Below are positions 25,912-37,248 of a stretch of 64,000 bases of DNA, piece after piece (position 1 is the stretch's first letter; each line of letters begins with the position of its first letter). The notes below the pieces were generated by a model. It had not been told where the DNA came from and ran no database searches. It was given only the letters and a program-made list of their open reading frames with translations. This DNA comes from Paramarasmius palmivorus. Taxonomy: Eukaryota; Basidiomycota; Agaricomycetes; Agaricales; Marasmiaceae. The stretch covers positions 496,001 to 560,000 of the forward strand of contig JAYKXP010000018.1 of the NCBI GenBank assembly GCA_037176845.1. Direction: 5' to 3'. The position numbers were made by a program, and so were the translations under genes.

Positions 25912-26357
25912 TATACACAGCGGCAATGGAATCAAGTACGATTGAATGTTGTACCTGCAGTCAAAAGTCTGAACAAACCATTGGACACGATTCAAGACAG
26001 GATTGCTTCGATTAACTCGGATATCGTGGCGCTCACAAACATTGAACTCGGGCGCTGAAAAGCTACACCGAGGACTCCGTATAGTCTCGCCCGCTGTCCT
26101 CCGAATGAATATAATGTTATTAGTGCGTAGAGCCTTTTATAATTAGACACTTTTCTAGATTGTTGACTAACCCTAAGTCAGGTCAGCTATACGGCGACTA
26201 TCCGACAAGAAGCATAGGAGCGTAAACGATATCCTACTAAGCCCAATATTTGACGCGTCATCTGGACGGCAACACGCTGCTGCATGTGCTTTAAAAGAAG
26301 CCTTGAGATAGCTTCAAGACGCAGTACTTTCAGTCATCTCTAACTCTCAAAACACGC
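25912..26357. promoter_or_regulatory. Intergenic region between the two aryl-alcohol dehydrogenases
   Basis: 446 bases holding the 3' UTR of copy 1, the duplicated upstream element (26052-26081), and a TTTAAAAG core-promoter candidate at about 26290-26297, roughly 65 bp before the next start. Confidence 0.45.
26052..26081 (+). repeat. Upstream element shared by the two aryl-alcohol dehydrogenase genes (copy 2)
   Basis: 30 bases beginning GCGCTGAAAAGCTACACCGA. It differs from the copy at 24129-24158 at three positions and keeps nearly the same distance to its start codon. Confidence 0.6.
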
Positions 26358-27842
26358 ATGTCCGCATTTGCACCCGCACCACCTCCACCAACCAAACTTG
26401 GTGTTTATCGTACCCTTGCTCCTCGAGCAGGTGTTCATGTTTCGCCACTCTGTCTCGGTGCTATGAGCATCGGTGACAAATGGAATCATTTCATGGGCTC
26501 CATGGATAAAGAGTCCAGTTTCAAGCTGCTAGATGCGTTCTTCGAGATGGGCGGAAACTTCATTGACACTGCTAATCTCTAGTACGTTCATCGAGTTTCA
26601 ACCTTCTGGCAGGCACTGACTTGACAACTGCGATCAACAGCCAGGACGAGAGCTCGGAAGAGTTCATAGGTGAATGGGCAGAGATGCGCGGCATACGTGA
26701 CCAGCTCTTCCTCGCAACCAAGGTGCAAAGCTTCGTGGTCCTTGCGATTGTCTCTTGCTGATCTTGTCTTCGGCTGGAAAGTACTCAGCTGCATATAAAC
26801 ACGCTGATACCTCTGTCAAGCAGAAGGTACAATTCGTCGGCAATAACATTAAGAGCATGACACGGTCCGTCGAAGCTAGCTTGAAGAAACTCCGTACGAC
26901 ATATATCGACTTGCTTTACGTCCACTGGTGGGACTGGGATACCTCCATTGAAGAAGTTATGGATGGCCTACATAATCTTGTTGTCCAAGGAAAGGTTCTT
27001 TATTTGGTCTGTCGTTGGAGTTTCCATCCACCGCGTACAGCGTTGACTTCTCAACATCAGGGCGTTTCGGATACTCCTGCATGGGTGGTAGCAAAAGCAA
27101 ACCAACATGCCAAGGAGCGGGGCAAGACGCCGTTTGTTGTATACCAAGGCGAGTGGAACATTATGCAACGGTCGTTCGAGCGAGATATAATTCCGATGGC
27201 TAGGGATTTTGGTTGGTTCTTCTCTTGAGTCGTTCGCTTTGATTGCAAACACCTTTTGCTTTATTCTAGGAATGGCGTTGGCACCGTGGGGGGTTTTGGC
27301 AGGAGGAAAGCTTCGTACAGATGCTGAAGAACAGATCCGTCTTCGATCGGGCGAAGAAGGCCGTACGATGATGGGTGATTGGAAGCGCAACGATGCAGAG
27401 GTCAGAGTTTCCAGAGCCCTAGAGAAGGTTGCCGGTGAAGTAGGGGCGAAAAATATTACCTCTGGTATGTCACCATCAAGGTTCTGCTTGTGTCTCAGCT
27501 CATCACGAATCAAAGTTGCGATTGCATATGTCATGCAGAAGACAGCTTATGTCTTCCCCATCATTGGAGGTCGTAAAGTTGAACATTTGCAACAAAACCT
27601 CGAAGCGCTGGATATCACACTCACGGCTGAGCACATCAAACATTTGGAGAGTCAGATTGAGTTTGATATTGGCTTTCCTGTGTCGATAATCGTGAGTTCT
27701 CATCCTTTTGAAACGATACGGTAATAAATAAAGCGTTATTCAACAGGGTGACGGGAGTAGCATTTGGCCATGGGGTTTAGGAATGGCGGGAACGTATCAG
27801 AGGATTCCTCATATACGACCATTAGGGCCACCTGAGTTGTAG
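26358..27842 (+). CDS. Aryl-alcohol dehydrogenase (NADP+), aldo/keto reductase family, copy 2
   Basis: Seven exons, 382 residues: 26358-26581, 26641-26722, 26782-27006, 27061-27211, 27270-27464, 27516-27691 and 27747-27842. Five of the seven exon lengths equal those of copy 1. The tetrad Asp (NFIDTAN), Tyr (L-YQDE), Lys (FLATKYS) and His ([11 protein letters not shown]) is present. Differences cluster after the catalytic Lys ([11 protein letters not shown] versus [11 protein letters not shown]), in exon 5 (four residues shorter), and in the last exon ([20 protein letters not shown]). These could alter the substrate-loop or C-terminal pocket. Both copies look functional. Expression may be shared through the duplicated upstream element. 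Confidence 0.88.
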
Positions 27843-27911
27843 TATACGCAGCATCAAGCCACATGGGGTTGATATGTTTTGAATTTGGTTAACGATGCCT
27901 TATTCTGTACA

Positions 27912-30900
27912 CTACTTATTCTCAAAATTACCTGTCTGCTCAGCCAACTTATCCAACAACTCAACCAATCTCGCCACCTCATGTCTCGCTGCCGTCAAAT
28001 CTCTGTCAATTGCGATAGCTTCTGAGAGGGCAGGGAAAGTCGTGGCACCATAACCTTTGATGAGCCGATTGTAAGCAATGCATCAAGTCGGGACATAAAC
28101 TCGAAGGTAAATACTCACCTAACCACTTCCCCGGCGCCACACCAAGGTGCTTATACCACTCCCTATCCTTGATCCCACCTTCCGATACGAATCCTCGTTC
28201 GAACGCAATGAGCTTCTTGTTTGCCCTCGAAACCCGTTTCGCGGCTTTGATGAACTCGAATATAGGGTTCTTCGGCAAATCGACATCCTCATGGTCGAGT
28301 ATCTGGTGTGATAGGTATTCTTCCCAACGGTTAGGATGGAAGTATTCCGCTGGCTCAGAAGTGCGAATTCCAAGGAAGTACTTCACCCAATTTGCCACCT
28401 GAGCAAAGAATTTGGCCCGGCAGCGAGGGAAATGAGGCAACTTGCTCAAAGCATCTTTAAACTTCTCCTCTGCCTCTGCCTTCTCGTTGTCTAGTGCAAT
28501 GCTCGCTTTCTGGAGCGATGATATGGATGAGCGGAGTTTCGAGAGGTTGACTGAAGATTTGGACTCTAACGCAAGCCGTTCCACGCTAGAGAGGGATGTC
28601 CTGAGCAAAATCGTAGCGGTATGAATGTCGGTGATCGTACCTGTCGGCATAATCTTCAAGCTCGAAAGCGTATTGAGTCGTATTGAGCGGAATGATTACG
28701 GAGTCTGTAAGGCGCATTGCCATCAGCCCAAGGTGTCGCGCTACCGCGGCCTATGAAGGGTCAGTAACTAGTAACAATAGTCCGACAACGACATACGTGA
28801 CGATGGTACCCCGGATCTGCATACACTTCTTGCCATCTCACAGAGTCGTATATCGAGTGATAATGGTATGGCGCATCGTATGGCGTTCCCCCGAACCCTT
28901 GGTCCGTGCTTGCAACCTAGTTGGGATGTCAATCACCGAATTTTGTACGGCATGTAAAGCTCACCCCAAGCCTCTGCAAAAACACAGTATAATCTGAACC
29001 ACTTCCGAGAGGGCTCACACCTGTCTTTGAAGCAGCACTCTTCGCCTCCATTCTCTCATAATTCGTGATGTATTCCACATCTACTCTTGCGCTCCCGTTC
29101 AACTTAAATGGCCCTTCGTCATCCCTCGCATCCCAGAGCGTCTTGCCCTTTGACACGGGGTGAGGGACATCCAGTGCGGTGTTTCTAATAAGGTGCGCGA
29201 GGGATGGTGAGCCATAGACATTCCATCGAGAACCTGATGAAGCTACGTCCACATTGATATATGCCACTGCATGCTCTGATATCCACTCGGCAAAGTCTTC
29301 ACCGTATTCGGTACTGCCGACAAGACCGTGCTATGTTGGACAGGGAGATTAGTACACAATAGGAAGGATAATAACAGGTATATGTACCTCTTCAGCGTCC
29401 CAGCTAGCAATCAAGATCGTCCTCAATGGCTTCCAGCCTTGTTTGAGTAATTCGCCGTATCCACGGACAATCTCATGCAGGGCTGCAGTTCCGCTAATAG
29501 GATCAGCACCACCAAGAACCCAAGCTAAGTTCTATCAGCTACTTGTACATAACGAAGCCAAACCGGGGCTTACCATCCCGATGACATCCAATGATGACAA
29601 CCTCATCCTTGACGTGACCTGGTATGGCAGCCATGGCGTTCCAGATTGGTGTGATCTTATATTCAACTGTGTTTGGTCGATATCAGTAAGAGTAGAAAGA
29701 CGAGATAGAGAAAGAATCTGACCATGGTTCACCATTCTGACCTTTGCTTCACTACTCTTTCCACTCAATCTTCTCCTTCCGTTGATTATGGTGCCGTCGG
29801 CATAGATGTCCTCAATCTCCTCCAGGAGTCGTTGTGCATTCTTCCATGATATAGGCAGACTTGGTATCTTGGGTATGCTCGTTGGCTTCTCCCTCTTTGC
29901 ATGTTCATATGCAGGGTATCCAGGTGTAGTCGGGTCTCCGGGTTGTTGCGAAAGGTACACGGCGCTTCCACGTTGAATAGACGTGGGATTACGGGCAGGG
30001 CCGTGCGGGTAGGCCGTGAAACCGTTTTGAACGGTGACGTAGCCATCGTCGCGTGGATCAGAGAAGAGGAGAACGCCAGCAGCACCCAGTTCTTCAGCGC
30101 GTTTGATCTATGATCAAGAGACGTAAGGTCAAGGGAAGGAACGAGATAAAACGTGCATGCCTTCAAGCCACGGTATAGCATACCGTATCTAGCTATAACA
30201 ATCTTCCCAGTGAAATTGGTACCGGCTTCGACGAGTTCGTCATAGTCCTGTTCAGTTTGACGTGAGTTTGAGCTTCTACAGCTTTGGCTAAAGACCCACC
30301 TCCTTAGTACCGTAGTTGACATAAATCAGACTACCCTCTGCTTCACCGTGCCCACTAAATCCATGCCATGCCGGGATGAAGTCTCGGTACTCAAACGCGT
30401 CTTCATCCAATGGATCACCATCCTCGGCTAGGTCAACGCTCCACGTGGATTTTCCTTCTTCATTCAATAAATCCAGGCTCCTTCCAAGAGGATTGTCCAA
30501 CTCTGGGTAATAGACGTCAATCCAGGCCGTCGGCGAGCGAGAACGATACGGCTCGGTGAGGGCGATAGTCGCAGCCCTAGATTTAGGCGTTCCTGCTGGA
30601 AAGATGGGTTCGGAGCGAGGTGTACGAATGCCTAATTCATCCTGAAAGAGTTTGAGCATGGTTTTTGCATCAGTGAAATCTTGGGAAGATCCAGCAAGGT
30701 GAGGGTGTGTCGCGAATGTCTTCGCCGTTGCCTGGATACTTTCACCATTCGGAATTGATCTGACAGAGTTGTGAGCGTGATTGGCAGCATCAGAGAAAGA
30801 GACACAGAAACACAGGAACACAGGAACACAGGAACTCACAAGAAAAGTTTCTCCCTCTCCTTCACATCCAGCGGTGGTGCGACATTCTCATGTTCGCCTG

Positions 30901-31039
30901 TGGTCCACCTTCCGAGAAACCACCATGCTACCAGTGCCATTCCTACTATCCCAAGTCCTCGTTTTATGCTGCATGACCGTGCTTGCTTCGTCTGTGCATA
31001 CCCTACAGGTACCTTTGGTTGCTTCTCTGGATCCACCAT
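27912..31039 (-). CDS. Glutamate carboxypeptidase II-like membrane metallopeptidase (M28)
   Basis: Multi-exon minus-strand gene, roughly 850-900 residues. The first ATG is at 31037-31039 (MVDPEKQPK). The upstream TTG frame is not used. A short cytosolic tail is followed by one membrane anchor ([15 protein letters not shown]), then the ectodomain. A PA domain carries [17 protein letters not shown] and [16 protein letters not shown]. Co-catalytic zinc ligands are present: His in IIGCHRDG, bridging Asp in GGADPISG, Glu pair in WDAEEHGLVGS, Asp in [10 protein letters not shown], and the late His in YHYHSIYDS. The C-terminal dimerisation domain ends GNFENK. The family removes C-terminal acidic residues from peptides; in fungi it is usually vacuolar or surface-located. 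The first intron contains a short GGAACACA tandem run (about 30806-30836). Confidence 0.85.
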
Positions 31040-31155
31040 AGCTGTCGTAGACTGGTGGAAGAAGAGCAAGTTGATGAGATAGGCTTTCGGCCAGATTTCG
31101 GACTTTGGATCCGATGATCTTATTCACACGGTGCTTTACCTTCTATGTACTCTCA

Positions 31156-31504
31156 CTAGGAAGCTAACCCGTGCTACGCACGGCGCTGCACCTTTGCAAT
31201 GACTACCCCAAGACGACGCTGCTCGTCGCCGGCCAAAGGCCGGCTCCTCGCAGCCCATCTTGAGACTTTCAAGTGGTTATATTCCTGTTTCCACCCGTTT
31301 GCTGTCCGACTCAGTGCTAGTCCCGTTGTCGCTTTCGCCCGTTTTTGTTGTTCTATAATTGGCCGGATGCCGAGACTGATTTTTTTCCAGAAATTTCTTG
31401 CACTTTCGCTGTTCTTGCCCCACTTTTTGCCTTTTATGGTACTTTATGTCTGGGACAAACGATCTGGAAAGTTCCAAAAAGTCTGCTCTTTTTTGTATAA
31501 TAGA
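31156..31504 (-). mobile_element. Candidate non-autonomous Helitron
   Basis: Read on the minus strand it begins TCTATTATACAAAA at 31504 and ends CTAG at 31156, 349 bp. Nine bases before CTAG there is a perfect 6 bp stem hairpin, CCGTGC-GTA-GCACGG. The flanking bases are A before the TC and T after CTAG, as expected for insertion at an AT dinucleotide without target duplication. A second inverted repeat (GCCGGCC-AAA-GGCCGGC) lies inside at 31228-31244, and an AAAAAG/CTTTTT palindrome near the 5' end. There is no coding capacity. Called from structure alone. Confidence 0.45.
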
Positions 31505-32341
31505 TTCAAGAATCAAGCTTTCAAGCACGAAGGTCTGGCTGCAGCCCGCTTAGCTCAGTCATTCTCTCTCCTTCTCTCCCTCAAGTTTCTCTGATATGAA
31601 AACTGAAATGTATGATGCTACGTTTCCCATAATATTCGCGGTATGTCTCGTGACTTCATATTCGGATTCTGTTTCGGTTTGATGATTTCTCGTACCTCTT
31701 GAAATAGGTTTCTAGGTGTCATTGCTATGAACACCCACGAAATTGGCTTGCTCCACCAAAACGCTGGCTGAAGTAACGAAATTACATCGCTGACTCGGCT
31801 AATAGGCCTGCCCAGTTTGGTTTTCCATTAAAGCCTCTGACCTCTGAATTTCGGGAAAACTTGAACGCAGCGAGTTTCCCCGGGTTTGGTCTGTCATCAG
31901 GTACAACCGAGCGATAACCATCTCGGACATCTCTGGCTTTCAAGGCTTGCTGGAAGGTATCCGAAATGCTCCTGAACCTTGAAGGCATAGCTTCAACGCT
32001 CCGGGATTTGTTACTTGAATCTGGATTGGAGTATCAGCAGGTTTAAGCTCGCTAAGAATGCCCTCTCATGCTCGAACTTTACATCTAAGAGCCATCCCTG
32101 ACACGGAGGTCTCGAGCCCGAGCTTTTCAGGTCCTATATTTACCTCAAGCTACGGCCACATCATTGAAATTCTCGTGAAACTCGCGCCCCGAAAGATGCT
32201 TATGGCAAGACTCGTGTCTGCTCAGGCTACAGCTATCTACTAAGCAAGGGGGCTAGACAAGAGTCGTAATGCCCTCTGGCGAGTATAAAAACTGGCTCTA
32301 CATGCCCAATATTACATCTCATTCCTTCAATCAATCTCAGG
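31505..32341. other. Intergenic region with promoter of the small secreted protein
   Basis: No supported gene. TATAAAA at 32284-32290 lies 52-58 bp before the start codon at 32342 and is a good core-promoter candidate. Confidence 0.5.
32284..32290 (+). promoter_or_regulatory. TATA box of the small secreted protein
   Basis: TATAAAA 52-58 bp before the start codon at 32342. Confidence 0.5.
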
Positions 32342-32639
32342 ATGCAGTTCTCTAACGTCTCCCTCGTCTTCATTGCCCTCTTCGCCAGCACTGGTGTGTT
32401 CGCCTACAACCCTATCGGTCAACGCTGCAATGCACCTGGTATGTCGGTACTATGTACCACTTGCGTTCTGACTAGGTGTTCGCTGACTTGGTTGAATAGG
32501 CTCGTACGGTTGCGAGCAGTACGATGGTGGTAACGCCTATATCTATGTCTGTGGTGGCGACGGTGTCTTTCACCTCTCCGCAAACTGTGCTTGCCCTACG
32601 TGTTGCGTAGCCACAGTTAGTGGTGCTTACTGTACTTGA
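32342..32639 (+). CDS. Small secreted cysteine-rich protein
   Basis: Two exons (32342-32438 and 32500-32639), 78 residues. The N-terminus MQFSNVSLVFIALFASTGVFA is a clear signal peptide with a likely cut after VFA. The mature part of about 57 residues has eight cysteines, including a CACPTCC cluster, enough for four disulfides. It shows no similarity I can name. It resembles the small secreted proteins common in mushroom secretomes. The reading is supported by the signal peptide, a clean 61 bp intron (GTATGT...TAG), a TATA box 58 bp upstream, and Cys richness confined to the spliced frame. Function unknown; do not infer effector activity from this alone. Confidence 0.75.
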
Positions 32640-32858
32640 TAAGGTATGCGTGCTCTTGAGTTCTAGTCTAAGCTTGACTGACATACATACCACTTAACAG
32701 CGAGCCAATAACAATCGGGGATGTAACGATCGAAACAAGTTTTTGTATTCCATAATGTACATACAAAGCAAACTACACAACAAGTTGACGAGATTATTTA
32801 CACGACTCACAACTGAACAATTGGATCCATCCGAGCCTCCAAGCGTCTCAACGCAGAC

Positions 32859-34428
32859 TTACGATAATTCCATCCCGCCCCATTCTAGAACCCTAAACAA
32901 ACTGTGATCCCAAGCCTTTTGCACATCGACACCTACAACGTCTCTCCAGACTGCATGATCAAGCGACGCCCTTTTCAATGCAGCATCCCATACACCAGTG
33001 TCTACCGAGATGCCCTTGAAAAGCATGAAGACCCTCGTGATTACATCGGGCTGGGGAGTAACCTCTAAAGGCGCTGCAGATTCGTACGATGACTGGTTAA
33101 CGAAACGAAGTGCAACATGTTTATGCTTGAGAAATGAAGGCAACCAGTATGTGATGAAGGAACTTCTAGCTTCAGTGTGAAGACCTAACGCAAGTAACAC
33201 CTTCTCAAGGTATTCTGGTAAAGCATCGACAGACAGAGCGACGGAATCGTAAGGGTTGACGCTAGCCTGGTTAGGTATGAAGCGATTCGCCTCGGGGAGC
33301 GGCGAAATGGAATCAGTCGGGTTAGTGCTATTACTCAGGATTAGTTTGAGACTCCATGTGTTGACGAAAAGGCTCTTACTTTGCTTCCCAGAACAGATAT
33401 GCAACTTCTAAGCCTGTCTCTGTCTTCAACGATCCGTCCGCTTGAGTTTGGACAGACCATCGGATCTGCTGGTGAAGATCTGCTGAGGAGGATGGCTTGA
33501 CTGGAACGACAGGATACGTGGCTGCGAAGCTCCATTGAGGCACCAGGGAGACCTTAATCTTAGCATTAACCTGTATCGGAGAAAACAGATAAATGACAGG
33601 CTTTCTAAATGATACTGCGCCTCCTCCAGATCCGAGCCCAAACCCTTTGAAGATAGGATAACACTCGATGACTGCATCATCTCCCATGTTCAAATCTTGC
33701 GGGCTTTGTGAAGGGAGTATCTTCTGATTCTTGTAGTGATAGCCTATTTCAGCACCGTTTGAGAAGGCGGGCTTCCGGGGCTCGACGCGACGCATGTGTG
33801 CTTCATAGGCTTGGAACACGTCTTTGAAAGGCATCGTGGAAGAGACACTGCACTCCATGTCCGTTGACGACCATTCACCCTGCCGTTCGTAGAATTGAAA
33901 CTTGAGCTTGGTGCTTATTTCGTTGAAACCTGTTTTATGAAGGGACTTGGGTTTTAGATGGAAGGAGAACATAAGTCTATTCACGCACCCACTGTGCCAG
34001 CTACTGGCAGAACTTGCTCGCCAACATTAGTCTCCGAACAAGTATCTTCTCTTCTGTCATAGACATAAAATCGTGAAGCTAGCCTGATGACTACTGGCCA
34101 AGCATCGGGAGACACTTCTGCTCGTTCCCCGCGACATAGATCAAGTTGGTCGGTATGAAAGATAGCAAATGAAGTAGGTATTCCAAAGTGAGATTGTGCA
34201 TACTGTAGCGCAACCTGAGGTTTATTTAAGCCAAAATCGGAGAAAGTTGAAATTCGAACGCACAGGATATACAAGAGGCCGTTGGACGATTAATTTCCTG
34301 CAGCCATTTCCTTCACAAAACAAGACGAGATCGTTCTCTGAAGAGTCTTGTCCGAACATGAGAGTGTAAGTAAGAGTTGGTACGAATCCTTTCCGGCCCC
34401 GGGGCTGTAAATAGTTTTGAGGAGTCAT
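32859..34428 (-). CDS. Uncharacterised protein: SUMO-like domain plus KPVIYL-type domain
   Basis: Four exons, 471 residues: 34264-34428, 33989-34214, 33380-33929 and 32859-33333. Residues 1-130 are an N-terminal region starting MTPQNYLQPRG. Residues ~135-225 read like a beta-grasp ubiquitin-like fold: KLKFQFYERQGEW, then AEIGYHYKNQKI...SPQDLNMGDDAVIECY, which follows the SUMO-like pattern of a Q-I turn, P-x-D/E-L, then M-x-D-x-x-VIE. From ~240 comes RKPVIYLFSP and then YLFWEAK, FITYWLPSFL, HVALRF and PDVITRVFMLFKG. That pattern I associate with an uncharacterised bacterial/fungal family. There is no signal peptide or membrane segment. Function unknown. Confidence 0.7.
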
Positions 34429-34554
34429 AGTCAGGTACGCTTCGGTAGCTGACCATTACCATTACCATGGTAACGAGCACCGCCACAAGCGGTAGTGCAG
34501 TACAGTGACAAGATCAAATACATCGTAAATAGATGGAGATAGTACAGTTGAAGT

Positions 34555-36946
34555 TCAAGCTTGTGCTTTCGCCGATAATTCTTTACAAGTCTTTTTATGC
34601 TCTGGCCAATGCTTTTTCTGACACGCTGCGTCGCAGTATCTGTTGCATCATCAGTAGAGGGCTCCCCATTTGCTGAAGTTCGCTAACCTTGTGAGTCCAC
34701 ATCCAGCACATTTTCTCAGAACTGCACTCGGGTTGCGACACCACGAACACTAAAAGAACCCGGGAAAGTGAGTGCATATAAATTCACGAGAGCGAGGAAC
34801 CATACCTGATACAGCGCAACATGGTTCACATTGACTTTTGGATGCGCCATTAACGGTTCACGTTCACCGTTATCAAGCTTCATATCATCTAGCCAAGCTG
34901 CTAGATCGTCCTCAGCCTTTTCTGGGTCGACCTCTTTCTCCTCAGGCCCCTCCATGTTTGCAATGATATCTCCCCATTCGGTAACACCGGATTCGAAGTT
35001 TTTGACAAGAGTTTCTTGGGCGAGACGTAACTGAGTGTTTGGAGGACGTAAACCCATGAATTCAGTGAAATCGTCTGTGAACTTGAGCTTGGACAAGGAA
35101 CTCTACGAGATGGAATAGCGTCGTAAGCTGACATGCGAATAAAGGAAGGAAGAATCTTCACCTTGATCTCACGAAGATCGGGACTGGCATCGGGCCCTCG
35201 GACGAGTACTCCAAGAAGAATGTTCCAGTACAAAACATTCCTCATCCGGTGATTGTCTGGAGGTGCTTCCCTAACGAATAACTTGGAGTCATCCAGAGCG
35301 CTCATCAGAAATGCCACTCCTTCCTCCCACTTTGTCGAGTCATGGCCCGCCTCGTTCAGGGTAGCGAGACCGTAGTCACCAGCATGCTCCACGGCTCTCT
35401 GGATAAGCTGATATCGAATGAACAGCGTAGTTTGCTTGCACTTGAGACCCTTCTTTGATGCCTTCAAACCCTCGACATGGTCTGCAGTTAGCGATATTGC
35501 GTAGTGATAGTAAGCAAAGTCCGGGTTACGCTGCAGAGAATTGCGAGCCATGTCTGCAGCCTCGCGTGTACGTTGCTTCATGATGAGATACTTGATGTCA
35601 AGTACATCGGCCTTGTCCAGCTCCTCTGGCTTTCCTTTGGCTCGAATAGCTTTCGCGCAATGAGGTAACGCGTCTGGGTAGCGCTGGAAAGGTAATCCAA
35701 GCGCTGATGAGTCGATCATTTTCAGTTGTCCTGTCCTGGGGTCCTGCTCCTGGAAGAAGCCATCCGCGATCGCCCATTCAGTGCGCATGATGAGCTCGTA
35801 CAAGGACAAGCCAAATGCGTAGAGATCCCTGGATGATGCTACCTTCATAAGGGCATTCTGGAAATCCCTCTGAGTAGTCATCCTGATGTACATGTCGGTT
35901 CGGGCTTGCCCATAATCAGAGAAGACATCGGCGAGGTTGTCTGGCCAGCGTTTCTTGGCCAGTTGGAGGTAGATATTGGGATCAAAGAGATGCATGTCGT
36001 CCTCGTCTTCGTGAAGATGCATACGTATGATCCCGCTGAGACACTGGCAACGAAACTCCCAATTCTTGTTGCGTAGACCGGCAAGGAAGAAATGGACAGT
36101 AGATTTGTGAGCCTTGATCTCTGCACCGTAGTGATAGGCCAGGTGAGAAAGAAGTGTAACTGCATGATCAATAAGATATCGAGTAGCCGTAGGGTTTTTC
36201 AGTTGTTTGCAGATCGCGTCAAGAAGGGGGCGTATTTTTAGGTACGGAGGTTTGTATGGGGTATGCGTGGCAAGAGTGACATGTTTCGCGACAACGCCAA
36301 CGATAGAATGCGACATTATTGTGATAGAAAGTTCCGCTACCTTCGGGTCCTCTGGAAATTCGTCGAGTAATCGAAGAAGGTTGGGAGTGAGTTTCGCTAG
36401 CTCTGTATGAACGATGTCTGATCCGTGGTGTGCGACGCTGGAGAGCGAGCGCAGCGCCATGTGCAAAGAGTATGGTTTATCAAGAAGGGGTAGAAGTTTG
36501 GACACAAAACCTGATCAAGATGGTCATTTAAAAACATGTTTTGAAGTGCCCCACAAGCCAATATACCTCGTTGAAATAACTTGTTCCTCAAGATCGAATC
36601 TGCACACATTTTTGCGTATATGCCGACAACACCTCCTGCAATCCTCACATTGTCTTCATGTTCCGCGTAAACCTGATCAAGTCGGCCCACTATCGCGTCG
36701 AATTTAGCATGAACCTTCTTCAGGCCGCTTCGCGTCGTCAAGTCTGAATGGTAGGTTCAATAAAAGCAGAATTCGATGTTGGGCAGTTGACGTACCAGGA
36801 AGTTCAAGAAAATCGCAAAGAATAAGAACAATATGGTTCCAGTCTCGAGCATTGTCGATATCCCCAACATAAGCTGCAGGTGTGTAGGAAGTCCTGGGTC
36901 CGTTGCGCTGAGGTTTTTGCTTGTTTTTGCGGCTTGGACCAGGCAT
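34555..36946 (-). CDS. MYND zinc-finger protein with helical-repeat body (tandem copy A)
   Basis: Minus-strand multi-exon gene, about 740 residues, starting MPGPSRKNKQK (36944-36946). The body is helical, TPR/armadillo-like. The segments KLLPLLDKPYSLHMALRSL and ALPHCAKAIRAKGKPEELDK recur as repeat-like stretches. The C-terminus, split by an intron at about 34670-34717, is a MYND finger: CSWCRNPSAVLRKCAGCGLT then YCDAACQKKHWPEHKKTC. Its C-C-C-C-C-C-H-C ligand order is complete. MYND fingers bind Pro-rich peptides. Fungi have many such genes of unknown role. It is a tandem paralogue of the next gene with the same exon plan. Confidence 0.75.
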
Positions 36947-37248
36947 GACGCGATTGCAATACAGAAGAAAGAGATAGATAAAAAAGGAAGATGAAGCAAG
37001 GGATGAAAGGCCCTGTAACGATGGTGGTGTTGTACAAAGAGAAATTCTCGAAGTTCTTCCCCTTTCAATCACTCCGCCCGGGCCGGCACGAGAAAACTTC
37101 TCAGGCTCAAAACTTGTCGCTCCAATATGTGTACGGTTCTTTTCAGTTTTCTGAGCAATCTGTGTCTCGATAATACAGTAGAAATACAATAGAAAGGTAT
37201 CAAGAAGACTAAGAGGTATCAATGTCAATACATTAGCTATTTCTTAGA

